Of a DNA stretch of 64,000 nucleotides, positions 1-7,812 are shown one piece after another. The stretch is from Herbaspirillum sp. alder98 (lineage in GTDB: Bacteria > Pseudomonadota > Gammaproteobacteria > Burkholderiales > Burkholderiaceae_D): assembly GCF_020179755.1 (NCBI RefSeq), contig NZ_JAIUCY010000009.1, positions 1 to 64,000 of the forward strand, in the 5' to 3' direction. Under the pieces are notes generated by a model. The model was not told the DNA's origin, searched no databases, and was given only the letters and a program-made list of their open reading frames with translations. Every line of letters begins with the position of its first letter. Within the stretch, counting starts at the first letter, position 1. A program made the position numbers and the translations under genes.

Positions 1-2
1 AA

Positions 3-152
3 ACGGATCATTTCCCGTTAGGAGAGACTCGCCAGCATTGGAATAGGCAGTCGCTCGAACGACTTCAACCAGAAATTCAGTTGGCAGAGGAGTGGGCACG
101 AGGATTTGGTTCGCCGGCATGTTCCTCCTTGCTGAAGCGCTTCGGCGAATGA
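3..152 (+). CDS. C-terminal tail of a protein cut by the window edge
   Basis: This frame is open from the left edge and ends at a TGA at 150-152, giving 49 residues with ordinary amino-acid composition (Trp, His and charged residues, ending in KRFGE). No start codon is needed inside the window, so it reads as the end of a gene that begins upstream. It is followed after 47 bases by the HEAT-repeat-like gene on the same strand. The family is not recognised. The low GC compared with the rest of the window fits accessory DNA. Confidence is limited because only the tail is visible. Confidence 0.45.
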   Translation, partial: TDHFPLGETRQHWNRQSLERLQPEIQLAEEWARGFGSPACSSLLKRFGE

Positions 153-160
153 CGATTCAC

Positions 161-184
161 GTCCGCAATCGGCCAGAAACAGAC
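161..184 (+). repeat. Degenerate palindromic repeat, copy 1
   Basis: The 15-base core GTCCGCAATCGGCCA recurs at 910-924, and a related version lies at 641-667. The ends GTCCG and CAGAC are imperfect inverted arms. It resembles the short dispersed palindromes built on GTCYGC...TCGGCC...GC(A/G)GAC seen between genes of many betaproteobacteria. It sits just upstream of the gene at 200. Confidence 0.5.
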
Positions 185-199
185 ATGTGGGGATTTAGT

Positions 200-595
200 A
201 TGAGCAACTCAGAACGTCTCGCTGCAACTTTCGCAGCGCTGGACTCTTTGCCTGAAAGTGATAAATCTCGGGTGCCCCTCTTGATCGAGCTAATGGCGAT
301 GGATGACCATGATCGTCATGAAGACATAGTTTTTGACCTTGGTCTTTTTGGTGACCCTACCGCCATTGCTACGCTGGCCAAAGCAGCTAAAGAGCCTCCT
401 CAATATATTGTGGGTCAAGATGAATGGGGAAATCTTCACGAGTTTCAACGCAAGTGTGCATACGCCTTGGCCAGAATCTGCACAGTGGAATCTCGTCAGG
501 TTCTTGAGCATCTATCCCAGCATGCAGATCCCTACTTGCGGAAATATGGCGAAGAAGGCTTAAACCATTGGCCGATGCCTTACGTTTGGCCTTGA
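200..595 (+). CDS. Small HEAT-repeat-like protein
   Basis: The product has 131 residues. The start at 200 is preferred because TGGGGA lies about 7 bases upstream; earlier in-frame starts would overlap the preceding gene tail. The body is helical with HEAT/PBS-lyase-like pairs: a D-L-G-L-F-G-D-P-T-A motif around residues 45-57, then a second helix pair near residues 95-120. No signal peptide or membrane segment is seen. HEAT proteins of this size act as protein-binding scaffolds, and some serve as immunity proteins in polymorphic toxin systems. No toxin gene is visible here, so an orphan immunity role is only an inference. The base composition is lower in GC than the main part of the window. 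Confidence 0.7.
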   Translation: MSNSERLAATFAALDSLPESDKSRVPLLIELMAMDDHDRHEDIVFDLGLFGDPTAIATLAKAAKEPPQYIVGQDEWGNLHEFQRKCAYALARICTVESRQVLEHLSQHADPYLRKYGEEGLNHWPMPYVWP

Positions 596-640
596 GTGTG
601 CAGATAGCAAGCCGAATTGAGCCATCAGGCTCTTGATACG

Positions 641-667
641 ATGTCTGTTTTCGGCCAGGAGCAGCCT
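641..667 (+). repeat. Degenerate palindromic repeat, copy 2
   Basis: ATGTCTGTTTTCGGCCAGGA followed by GCAGCCT is an imperfect inverted repeat around TCGGCC. It is related to the copies at 161 and 907 and lies in the gap between the HEAT-like gene and the Cys-rich gene. Confidence 0.45.
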
Positions 668-695
668 AGTTTTTTAATTCAAATTGAGACTTGCG

Positions 696-905
696 ATGCA
701 AAACACCTGCGGTATGTGCCAACGAAAGTTGAGTCAGAGCGATGAGCCGCTCTCAGCCGATTGTGGCGGTGACTGCTGGGGATGTATTGGCGAAATCGAG
801 GCTGAAATGGGGGATGCCGTTGCGTTGGAGAAGGTAAGACGGGAATTTTTGCTTGGCCTCCGACCGGGATGGGAAGAATCGAAGATTCGAAAAGTCCGCT
901 CTTGA
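696..905 (+). CDS. Small cysteine-rich hypothetical protein
   Basis: The product has 69 residues from the ATG at 696; a TTG at 684 is an alternative start. Two cysteine clusters, C-G-M-C near the N-terminus and D-C-G-G-D-C-W-G-C about 15 residues later, look like a small zinc ribbon or knuckle. The remainder is a charged helix ending in GLRPGWEESKIRKVRS. No signal peptide is seen. The function is unknown. It sits between two palindromic repeats in the low-GC left edge and may belong to the same accessory islet as the HEAT-like gene. Confidence 0.6.
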   Translation: MQNTCGMCQRKLSQSDEPLSADCGGDCWGCIGEIEAEMGDAVALEKVRREFLLGLRPGWEESKIRKVRS

Positions 906-906
906 C

Positions 907-930
907 GAGGTCCGCAATCGGCCATGACCG
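907..930 (+). repeat. Degenerate palindromic repeat, copy 3
   Basis: This copy carries the same 15-base core GTCCGCAATCGGCCA (910-924) as copy 1. It lies directly after the stop of the Cys-rich gene. Confidence 0.45.
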
Positions 931-1025
931 AATATTGAAGTCACCCACATTTCCACAGGGAAATTTCCGTTACACTTGCGATCAAATTCTCGGACGAACG
1001 TCAAATCTCCCTCCTTCGAATATCC

Positions 1026-1583
1026 ATGATCAAGACCAAGACCAAGACCAGCATCGCACTACTGATCTCAACCCTTGCACTGCTTGCCGGCTGCTCGACG
1101 CTCGACAGAATGACCGAGCTACAACACAACTACACTGACGGCTCTTCCGGGCCAGGTGGCTTGAGCCGCAAGGCTGTCATGCTCGGTTACGGCGGACCGG
1201 TCAAGCCGTGGAACGAACTGGCGATCGTCACCACCGACAGCACATTGGTTGTCGAGGCCATTGATGGCGTGCCAGCTTCGTCATTCAGGCTGTGGAAAAA
1301 CAAGAGTCTGGCAGCAACTGGGCGCTTTCAGCTGCATTTGCCACCTGGCGAGCACGTTCTGACAATGAGCTTTAGCGACAACCGCAGCTCACGCATCCGT
1401 AGCTGGTCTCAGTTCAACCAGGATTTCGCCGTCAATCTGGTCGCAGGTCAGGTTCTGCACCTGGAGAAACGAACCGATGGCAATACCTGGGGCGTCAGCC
1501 GATACGACGGTTCCCGCGCGAAAGCCGTTATCCAGATCGACTTCTACAATTTGGAACGCGCCAATCAGGCAGAAGCGTATTGA
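1026..1583 (+). CDS. Hypothetical outer-membrane or periplasmic lipoprotein
   Basis: The product has 185 residues. The N-terminus is a lipoprotein signal: basic residues, a hydrophobic stretch and the lipobox L-L-A-G-C, giving a mature N-terminal Cys at about residue 22. The mature part is beta-rich, with G-R-F-Q-L-H-L-P-P-G-E-H near residues 98-109, a pattern typical of PEGA-like or carboxypeptidase-regulatory-like sandwich folds. The first codons are made of three AAGACC hexamers (KTKTKT). No specific family is recognised. No neighbour clearly shares its job; the gene stands alone with 120 and 176 bases of non-coding DNA on its sides. Confidence 0.75.
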   Translation: MIKTKTKTSIALLISTLALLAGCSTLDRMTELQHNYTDGSSGPGGLSRKAVMLGYGGPVKPWNELAIVTTDSTLVVEAIDGVPASSFRLWKNKSLAATGRFQLHLPPGEHVLTMSFSDNRSSRIRSWSQFNQDFAVNLVAGQVLHLEKRTDGNTWGVSRYDGSRAKAVIQIDFYNLERANQAEAY

Positions 1584-1687
1584 CGTCAAGGGTAGCGTCG
1601 GATGCCCTAACGTCGGCCCCCTGCCAATTGCGGCCCACTTGGAGGCCAGCGTCGACCTGTAATAAAAAACCGGGAAAGAAAATTTCA

Positions 1688-1705
1688 CGAAAGTGATCAC
1701 TTTCG
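1688..1705. promoter_or_regulatory. Perfect 18-bp palindrome before the TonB receptor
   Basis: CGAAAGTGATCACTTTCG is a perfect palindrome 55 bases upstream of the receptor start. Its symmetry and position suggest an operator for a dimeric regulator. It is not a Fur-box sequence. No regulator gene lies beside it, so the binding protein is unknown. Confidence 0.55.
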
Positions 1706-1759
1706 GATGCCTCGCGTTACCTCCTCTTCAGACATCACCAACTGAAGGGATTAAACGAT

Positions 1760-3928
1760 ATGCATCCGCGCCTGCTCACCCAACCCCGCGCACTTGTGAC
1801 GGCCGTCGCGGCCGCCTGCGCGGTCCTGGCCGCTTTTCCGGCTACCGCCCAGACCACGTCGGCGCAGCCGGACAACTCGGCAGCCGACGCCCAGGCCAGC
1901 CTGCCGGTGGTGACCGTGACGGCCGGCCAGGGGCAGGCCGTCACCGAAGGATCGGATACCTATACCGTGCGCGAAAGCAGTAGCGCCACCCGCTTCGCGC
2001 TGTCGCCGCGCGAGACGCCGCAGGGTCTCACGGTGACCACCCGCGCCAAGATGGATGACTTCAAACTCAATACCGTCAATGATGTGCTGGCCAATACCGC
2101 AGGCCTGACGGTCGACAAGTCAGAGACCGATCGCACCTACTTCAGCGCGCGCGGCTTTGACGTGACCAACTTCATGTTCGATGGCGTGGGCGTCCCACTG
2201 ACTTATAGCGCGCAGGCCGGCGACCTCGATACCGCCTTGTTCGACCGCGTCGAAGTGCTGTCCGGCGCCAATGGCTTGAGCGCATCCACCGGCAACCCGT
2301 CGGCCACGATCAATTTCGTGCGCAAGCGTCCGACCCCGGTATTCCAGGCATCCGCCGGCCTGACCTTGAGTTCCTGGAACACCAAGCGCCTGGATGCGGA
2401 TATCTCGACGCCCATCAACGAAGCCGGCACCGTCTCGGCACGCCTGGTGGCAGCCCACCAGGAAGGCAACTCCTACCTCGACCGCTATCAGCCCACCAAG
2501 GACCTGATCTATGGCGTGGTGCAGGCCGACCTCAGCAGCTCGACTGTGGCCACCCTCGGCTACAGCTACCAGAAGGTGCACTCGAAGGGTGCGATGTGGG
2601 GCGCCCTGCCGCTGACCAATGCCGACGGCACCTGGGCGCAATACGGCGTGGGTGCCAGCACTTCGGCCGACTGGGCCTATTACGATACGAAAGAGCAGCG
2701 CACGTTTGCCGAGCTGAACCAGAAGCTCGGTGAAGGCTGGCAATGGAAGACTTCGCTGAACTACGACGTGATCGATAGCGACAGTTCGCTGTTCTATGTC
2801 GCCGGCGCCTACGATGCCGCGACCGGCACCGGCCTGATGGGTTTCCCCTCGACCACTACCAGCAGCAACAAGCGCACCTTCGTGGACAGCAACGTGGGCG
2901 GTAAATTCAGCCTGTTCGGGCGCGAGCATGACCTCAACGTCGGACTGAGCTGGTCGCGTTCGAAGCAGACACAGCTTAGCCGCAACACCGACTCCGGCGC
3001 CGGTGGCTATTACCTGGATATTCCCTTGTCGCAGGCCTTCGGCGGCGCTTTTCCGGTGCCGGTCTATAACGGCGACATGACCACCCAGGCCTATTCCGAT
3101 ACCCGCAAGACCCTCTACGCCGCTACCCGCCTGAACCTGCACGACCGCGTCAAGCTGCTGCTCGGCGCCAACTATACCCAGGCCGACTCCAGCGGTTATT
3201 CGGAGAGCGATGCGCACGTGCTGAGCCAGTCCGCAGTGTCGCCCTACGCAGGCCTGGTGGTCGACCTGAGCCGGAACATCTCGGCCTTCGGCAACTACTC
3301 GAAGATCTTCAATCCGCAATCCCAGGTCGACCTCAACCACGCCACGCTGGCCGCTGCCAAGGGCGACAGCTATGAGCTGGGCCTGAAGGGGGAATTCTTC
3401 GAGCGCCGACTCAATACCTCGGCCTCGATATTCCGCGTCAAGCAATCCGGACTGGCTGACTACGCAGGATCGTTCGCCGACCTTTCCTATTACTACAAGG
3501 GCATCAACGCCCGCTCGGAAGGCGCCGAATTCAACCTGAACGGTGAGCTGGCACGCAACTGGCAGGCCGGGCTGGGATTCGTGACCATGCGCATCACCGA
3601 CGACGAGGGCGTCTCGGTGCGCAGCTTCGTGCCGCGCCGACAGCTGCGCATGTCGACCACCTACCGCTTGCCGCAGCTGGAACAGTTCAAGGTCGGCGCC
3701 AGCCTGCTCTACCAGGGCAAAACCAGTTCCGACGCTACCAACTCGGCCTATCAGGGCGGTTATTCGGTGCTGAACCTGATGTCCAGCTATGAGATCAACA
3801 AGAACCTGAGCGTGTCGTTCAACCTGAACAACGTGTTCAACAAGAAGTATTTCTATAGCGTGAAGCAGGGATCGGGTTATTACGCACCACCGATCAACGG
3901 CAGCCTGGCGATCAACTGGAAGTATTGA
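1760..3928 (+). CDS. TonB-dependent siderophore receptor
   Basis: This 722-residue protein is an outer-membrane ferric-siderophore gated channel. A signal peptide ends around ATAQ (residues 28-31). A TonB-box-like stretch V-V-T-V-T-A is followed by the plug domain (about residues 70-190, with the usual ETPQ...T motif and R-G-F-D), then a beta-barrel ending in the aromatic SLAINWKY. There is no N-terminal STN signalling domain, so it should transport without a dedicated ECF sigma pathway. GAAGGGA lies 10 bases before the ATG. It is monocistronic, with a palindrome rather than a Fur box upstream. The substrate cannot be deduced; FoxA/FhuE-type receptors are the nearest class by general appearance. 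Confidence 0.9.
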   Translation: MHPRLLTQPRALVTAVAAACAVLAAFPATAQTTSAQPDNSAADAQASLPVVTVTAGQGQAVTEGSDTYTVRESSSATRFALSPRETPQGLTVTTRAKMDDFKLNTVNDVLANTAGLTVDKSETDRTYFSARGFDVTNFMFDGVGVPLTYSAQAGDLDTALFDRVEVLSGANGLSASTGNPSATINFVRKRPTPVFQASAGLTLSSWNTKRLDADISTPINEAGTVSARLVAAHQEGNSYLDRYQPTKDLIYGVVQADLSSSTVATLGYSYQKVHSKGAMWGALPLTNADGTWAQYGVGASTSADWAYYDTKEQRTFAELNQKLGEGWQWKTSLNYDVIDSDSSLFYVAGAYDAATGTGLMGFPSTTTSSNKRTFVDSNVGGKFSLFGREHDLNVGLSWSRSKQTQLSRNTDSGAGGYYLDIPLSQAFGGAFPVPVYNGDMTTQAYSDTRKTLYAATRLNLHDRVKLLLGANYTQADSSGYSESDAHVLSQSAVSPYAGLVVDLSRNISAFGNYSKIFNPQSQVDLNHATLAAAKGDSYELGLKGEFFERRLNTSASIFRVKQSGLADYAGSFADLSYYYKGINARSEGAEFNLNGELARNWQAGLGFVTMRITDDEGVSVRSFVPRRQLRMSTTYRLPQLEQFKVGASLLYQGKTSSDATNSAYQGGYSVLNLMSSYEINKNLSVSFNLNNVFNKKYFYSVKQGSGYYAPPINGSLAINWKY

Positions 3929-3998
3929 GGTAACAAAGGCGGCGGGATCAGGACCGGCAGGTCGACGATCCCGTCCGCCGTGGCAGGGCAGGAATTGG

Positions 3999-5546
3999 TT
4001 AATCCAGCTTGAAGCGGCCGACCACCAGCGCCAGGTTACTGGCCTGTCCCTTCAATGAATCGGCGGCTGCGGCAGCCTGCTCGACCAGGGCGGCATTTTG
4101 CTGGGTGGTCTCATCCATCTGGGTGATGGCCTGGTTGATTTCGTTAAGCCCACCGCTTTGCTCATTAGTGGCCGCCGTAATCTCTGCCACGATATCGGTC
4201 ACGCGCTTGACGCTGGCCACCACCTCGGTCATGGTCGATCCGGCACGTTCGACCAGTTCGCTGCCGGCGCTGACCTTCTCCACCGAGTCGTCGATCAACT
4301 CCTTGATTTCCTTGGCGGCAGCGGCCGAACGCTGCGCCAGCGAGCGCACCTCCGACGCGACCACGGCAAAGCCGCGCCCCTGCTCGCCCGCGCGGGCGGC
4401 TTCGACGGCGGCATTGAGCGCCAGAATATTAGTCTGGAAGGCGATGCCGTCGATGACGCTGATGATGTCGGCGATCCTGCGTGAACTCTCGGTGATGCCT
4501 TCCATGGTCTGCACCACCCGGCTCACCACCTCGCCGCCCTGACTGGCAATCTCGGAGGCCGACACCGCCAGTTGATTGGCCTGGCGCGCATTGTCGGCGC
4601 TCTGCTTGACGGTCGATGTGAGTTGTTCCATCGCCGACGCGGTTTCTTCGAGCGAACCTGCCTGCCGCTCGGTACGCGACGACAGATCGAGATTGCCGCT
4701 GGCGATCTCGGTGGAGGCAGTGCCGATGGTGTCGGTGCCGTAGCGCACCTCGCTGACGATATTGCGCAGGCTCTCGTTCATCGCTCGCAGCGCTTCCATC
4801 AGGCGGCCGGTCTCGTCGCGGCTGGTGGCCCGGATATGCACCGTCAGATCGCCCTGGGCCACGCGTTGCGCAATTTCTACCGCATCCTTCAATGGCCGCG
4901 ACACATTGCGCCCGACCACCAGCGCCAGCCCGAATGCGATCAGCACCGCCACCGCCAGCAAGGCGAAGATCCCGATTGCCGCCACGTGATACACCCGATA
5001 AGCGTCCTGGTCGGCCTGGGCGCTGCCGGCGCCGTTGATCTTTACGATAGCGTCAAGATTGGCGACCATGCTGCGAAAGAGCTTGCCGGAGTCGCCATTG
5101 AACAGGGCACGCGTCTCGTCGTATTGCTGGTTGGCGGCCATCTCGGCCAACTGCTTGTCCATCTCGATGTAGGCAGCCAGGCTTTTGCTGAATTGGGCGT
5201 ATTGCTCTTTTTCTTCAGGTTGCGATAGTCGCTGTTCATACGTTGCGCGCTGCCTGGCAAGCAATGCCAGCCGTGCCGCAATGGCCTTGTTGGCCGCGTC
5301 GCGCTCGGTCGGCTGTACTGCCGTCACCAGTTCCAGTTCTGAAATGCGCAATAGCGGCAACGAGCCCTGTATCTCTCTTGCCGCCTCGATCGAAGGCATC
5401 CATTTGCTGACGATCTCGGTCGACGCCTTGTTGACTTCCCTGAGCTGGCTCACGGAGAACAGGCCGAGGATCACTGTCAATGCGATCAACACCGTAAAAG
5501 ACAAGGCAAGCTTCCTTGCGATGTTCAGATGGTGAAACCAGTTCAT
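3999..5546 (-). CDS. Methyl-accepting chemotaxis protein
   Basis: The product has 515 residues in the classical chemoreceptor order. TM1 is at about 13-32 and a periplasmic four-helix-bundle ligand domain spans about 33-185. TM2 is at about 187-212 and a HAMP domain at 213-265. The cytoplasmic signalling domain carries the conserved hairpin tip, with [21 protein letters not shown] and G-R-G-F-A-V-V-A. The C-terminus ends in VGRFKLD without a CheR-binding NWETF-type pentapeptide, so methylation probably relies on other receptors or on direct recognition. No chemotaxis operon is adjacent; it is an orphan receptor of unknown ligand. Confidence 0.93.
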   Translation of the reverse strand: MNWFHHLNIARKLALSFTVLIALTVILGLFSVSQLREVNKASTEIVSKWMPSIEAAREIQGSLPLLRISELELVTAVQPTERDAANKAIAARLALLARQRATYEQRLSQPEEKEQYAQFSKSLAAYIEMDKQLAEMAANQQYDETRALFNGDSGKLFRSMVANLDAIVKINGAGSAQADQDAYRVYHVAAIGIFALLAVAVLIAFGLALVVGRNVSRPLKDAVEIAQRVAQGDLTVHIRATSRDETGRLMEALRAMNESLRNIVSEVRYGTDTIGTASTEIASGNLDLSSRTERQAGSLEETASAMEQLTSTVKQSADNARQANQLAVSASEIASQGGEVVSRVVQTMEGITESSRRIADIISVIDGIAFQTNILALNAAVEAARAGEQGRGFAVVASEVRSLAQRSAAAAKEIKELIDDSVEKVSAGSELVERAGSTMTEVVASVKRVTDIVAEITAATNEQSGGLNEINQAITQMDETTQQNAALVEQAAAAADSLKGQASNLALVVGRFKLD

Positions 5547-5746
5547 GTCTACCTCAAGTTTCTCGTTATTTGTCTGCGCGCATGTCTGAACAGGTCCGGA
5601 TAATAAATAGTCGAGCGATGTCTTTCCAATGAATTAAATCGCAGGCCCCATGCGCTAATTGATATCAGTTGGCATTGCGGCCACGACGTTTGCTGGCGCA
5701 AGGTTATGATTTGAGGCCATATCCCCGTCAATGAGAGGAACCCTGC

Positions 5747-6196
5747 GTGCATATTCGCCAGATCGCCAAAGATGATTTACCCGCCCTGCTTCTTCTCTAT
5801 CGCTACCTGCACGAAGAAGAACACACGCCAGCTGACGACAGGACGGCAGAACTGGTCTGGGACGAGATCAACCGCAATCCGCGCTATCGCTATATCGGCG
5901 CCTATGTCGACGCTCAGTTAGTTGCCACGTGCACGATCGCGGTCATTCCTAACCTGACACGAGGCTGTCGACCTTACGGACTGATCGAGAACGTGGTCAC
6001 GCACGGCGATCATCGTGGCAAGGGATATGGCAAGGCCGTTGTCAAAAACGCCATGGAACATGCCTGGGAACAGGACTGCTACAAGGTCATGTTGCTGACC
6101 GGAAGACTGGACGAGAAGATTTTCCGCTTTTATGAATCGGTCGGATTCGACCGCCATGGCAAGCAGGCCTTTGTTGCACGGGCGGAAGGCATGTAG
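5747..6196 (+). CDS. GNAT-family N-acetyltransferase
   Basis: The product has 149 residues and starts at GTG, supported by GAGAGGA (5733-5739) eight bases upstream. It has the GNAT fold: beta4 with ATCTIAVIPNL, then the acetyl-CoA pyrophosphate loop H-R-G-K-G-Y-G-K (consensus Q/R-x-x-G-x-G/A) around residues 93-100. A C-terminal Y-E-S-V-G-F-D motif follows. It should acetylate an amino group using acetyl-CoA in the cytoplasm. The substrate is unknown. It is transcribed alone and converges on the amidase gene across the repeat at 6231-6314. Confidence 0.85.
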   Translation: MHIRQIAKDDLPALLLLYRYLHEEEHTPADDRTAELVWDEINRNPRYRYIGAYVDAQLVATCTIAVIPNLTRGCRPYGLIENVVTHGDHRGKGYGKAVVKNAMEHAWEQDCYKVMLLTGRLDEKIFRFYESVGFDRHGKQAFVARAEGM

Positions 6197-6230
6197 TCTC
6201 GCAACGAAACCGTTACGGCAGGATGAAAGA

Positions 6231-6260
6231 CGCTGGGCCCTGACTTTCGTCAGGGCGACG
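6231..6260 (+). repeat. Dispersed stem-loop repeat, left copy
   Basis: This 30-nt element contains a perfect 8-bp stem, GCCCTGAC-TTTC-GTCAGGGC (6237-6256). The same 30 nt, with one mismatch and in the opposite orientation, lies at 24334-24363. It sits between the converging 3' ends of the GNAT and amidase genes and could act as a REP-type transcript-end hairpin. Confidence 0.7.
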
Positions 6261-6281
6261 AAAATCGGTTTAGATGTCAGC

Positions 6282-6314
6282 CGTCGTACCGGCGCATGCC
6301 GGTACCCGGCGACG
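6282..6314. terminator. Stem-loop at the 3' end of the amidase gene
   Basis: A perfect 7-bp stem, TACCGGC-GCAT-GCCGGTA (6287-6304), lies inside outer arms CGTCG/CGACG. It is 5 bases past the amidase stop on the minus strand. There is no clear U-run, so it may stabilise the transcript end rather than terminate by itself. Confidence 0.4.
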
Positions 6315-6318
6315 TCTA

Positions 6319-7800
6319 CTAAGTAAAGCCGGAGGGCGCAATGAAGCCACCCTGGCCCGCCGTGAACAATTGGGCAAACCGGATCGGCGTCAGGTCTTCG
6401 AGATAGGGGCCGACGGCCTGTGCGCCTACCGGCAACCCGGCCTCATCCAGTCCGATCGGGAAACTGGTCGCAGGCAAACCAGGCAGCACCGGCAGCCCTG
6501 ACCAGTCGAACAGGTCGGCAAACTTCAGTTCCTTTACCTCGCCGTCGAAGGCCACCGGAAAGATGCGCTCATCCTTGGGTTCCGTATGGTCATGCACGAA
6601 TGGTCCGCTGACAAACACGGGGCTCAGCACCAGATCAATACGTTCGAACAACCGCTCCCATTGCGCACGCAGTTGAAAGCGTTGTTCATTGTTCTGCAGC
6701 CAGTCGCCATGCGAGATGCGTTCGGCACGTTTGCGCACGTCGGTACTGACCGGTTCTGCCGCTTCGGCCACTGCCGTGGCTCTCGCGCTGGACGGGATGG
6801 CCAGCGATGCGCCCAGCAAGGTGCGGTAGAGGACATGCGCAGCCTCGAGATCGGGCAGCAGGTCTGCCACGGCGTCGGGCGCCACCACCTGCACGCCGGC
6901 TGCCTGCAATCCCTGCTTCAGGCGCGACTCCACCAGTTTTTCAGAAGCGGACTGCTTGCGACCGGGCCATCTGGTGAGTAACAGGACGCGGAATTGATCA
7001 AGGCTGCCGTGGCGCGCCGGAGGCAGTTCCGCGCGCCATGCCTTGCTGGCAAGCGGGTCCCGGTTCAGCAGGATCTTCAATGCCAGTTCAAGGTCTTCGG
7101 CACTGCGCGCCAGCGGGCCCGCCACCGTCAGGTCGCGCAACGCCAGCTTGCCGGCAGGTGCGCCGGTGCCGCCGTTGTACACCAGGCCGAAGGTGGGCTT
7201 GTGTCCGTAGATGCCCGTGAAATGGGCCGGCACGCGAATCGATCCGCCGATATCGGTGCCCAGCTCCAGGGCGCTCAAGCCAGCAGCGATGGCCACTGCC
7301 GATCCGCCCGACGAACCGCCAGGCGTGCGGTCAAGGTCCCAGGGATTGCGGGTGACGCCATACACGTTGTTATAGGTCTGCAGGTCCGCCAGCGCCAGCG
7401 GCACATTGGTCTTGCCCACGATCACGGCGCCGGCCTCGCGCAGCGCTGTCACCGCCGGCGCGTCCTGGGGCGAGACGTTGCCAGCGAATTCGGTGTTGCC
7501 CACGCTGGTGACCAGGCCGGCGACGTGAAAGTTTTCCTTGACCGTCACCGGCACACCCAGCAACGGACGACGCTCGCCGCGCGCCAGCGCTTCGTCGGCC
7601 AGCGTGGCCGCCTTGCGCGCGGCGGCGTCGTCCCGGGCGATCACGGCGTTCAGTTCGGGATTGTGGCGATCGATGCGCGCCAGGATATGTTCCAGCAAAT
7701 CGGTGGCACTGACTTCGCCAGCCGCCAATGCCCGCGCCTGCTCGTGCGCCGGTGCATAGACCAGCGCATCCAGTGTGGTCTTGTCCGCTTGATTGCTCAT
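6319..7800 (-). CDS. Amidase (amidase signature family)
   Basis: The product has 493 residues and hydrolyses amide bonds of a small molecule in the cytoplasm. The Ser-cisSer-Lys triad is visible: Lys at about 88 in P-V-T-V-K-E-N, the glycine/serine signature G-G-S-S-G-G-S-A at 161-168, and the nucleophile in D-I-G-G-S-I-R-V-P-A at about 187. The length is normal for the family. It does not look like GatA in context, as no gatB or gatC is nearby. The gene starts 12 bases after the upstream binding-protein gene on the same strand, so the two form an operon. The inference is that it degrades an amide brought in by the neighbouring ABC importer. Confidence 0.9.
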   Translation of the reverse strand: MSNQADKTTLDALVYAPAHEQARALAAGEVSATDLLEHILARIDRHNPELNAVIARDDAAARKAATLADEALARGERRPLLGVPVTVKENFHVAGLVTSVGNTEFAGNVSPQDAPAVTALREAGAVIVGKTNVPLALADLQTYNNVYGVTRNPWDLDRTPGGSSGGSAVAIAAGLSALELGTDIGGSIRVPAHFTGIYGHKPTFGLVYNGGTGAPAGKLALRDLTVAGPLARSAEDLELALKILLNRDPLASKAWRAELPPARHGSLDQFRVLLLTRWPGRKQSASEKLVESRLKQGLQAAGVQVVAPDAVADLLPDLEAAHVLYRTLLGASLAIPSSARATAVAEAAEPVSTDVRKRAERISHGDWLQNNEQRFQLRAQWERLFERIDLVLSPVFVSGPFVHDHTEPKDERIFPVAFDGEVKELKFADLFDWSGLPVLPGLPATSFPIGLDEAGLPVGAQAVGPYLEDLTPIRFAQLFTAGQGGFIAPSGFT

Positions 7801-7812
7801 GTGCTTGGCCTC

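Noticed and set aside
2120-3445. A 441-codon minus-strand frame inside the TonB receptor gene
   Set aside because: It is antisense to a well-supported receptor gene and its composition is typical of a shadow frame.
6319-7800. GatA (glutamyl-tRNA amidotransferase subunit A)
   Set aside because: The family is shared, but gatB and gatC are absent and the gene is in an operon with a transport protein, so a catabolic amidase is more likely.
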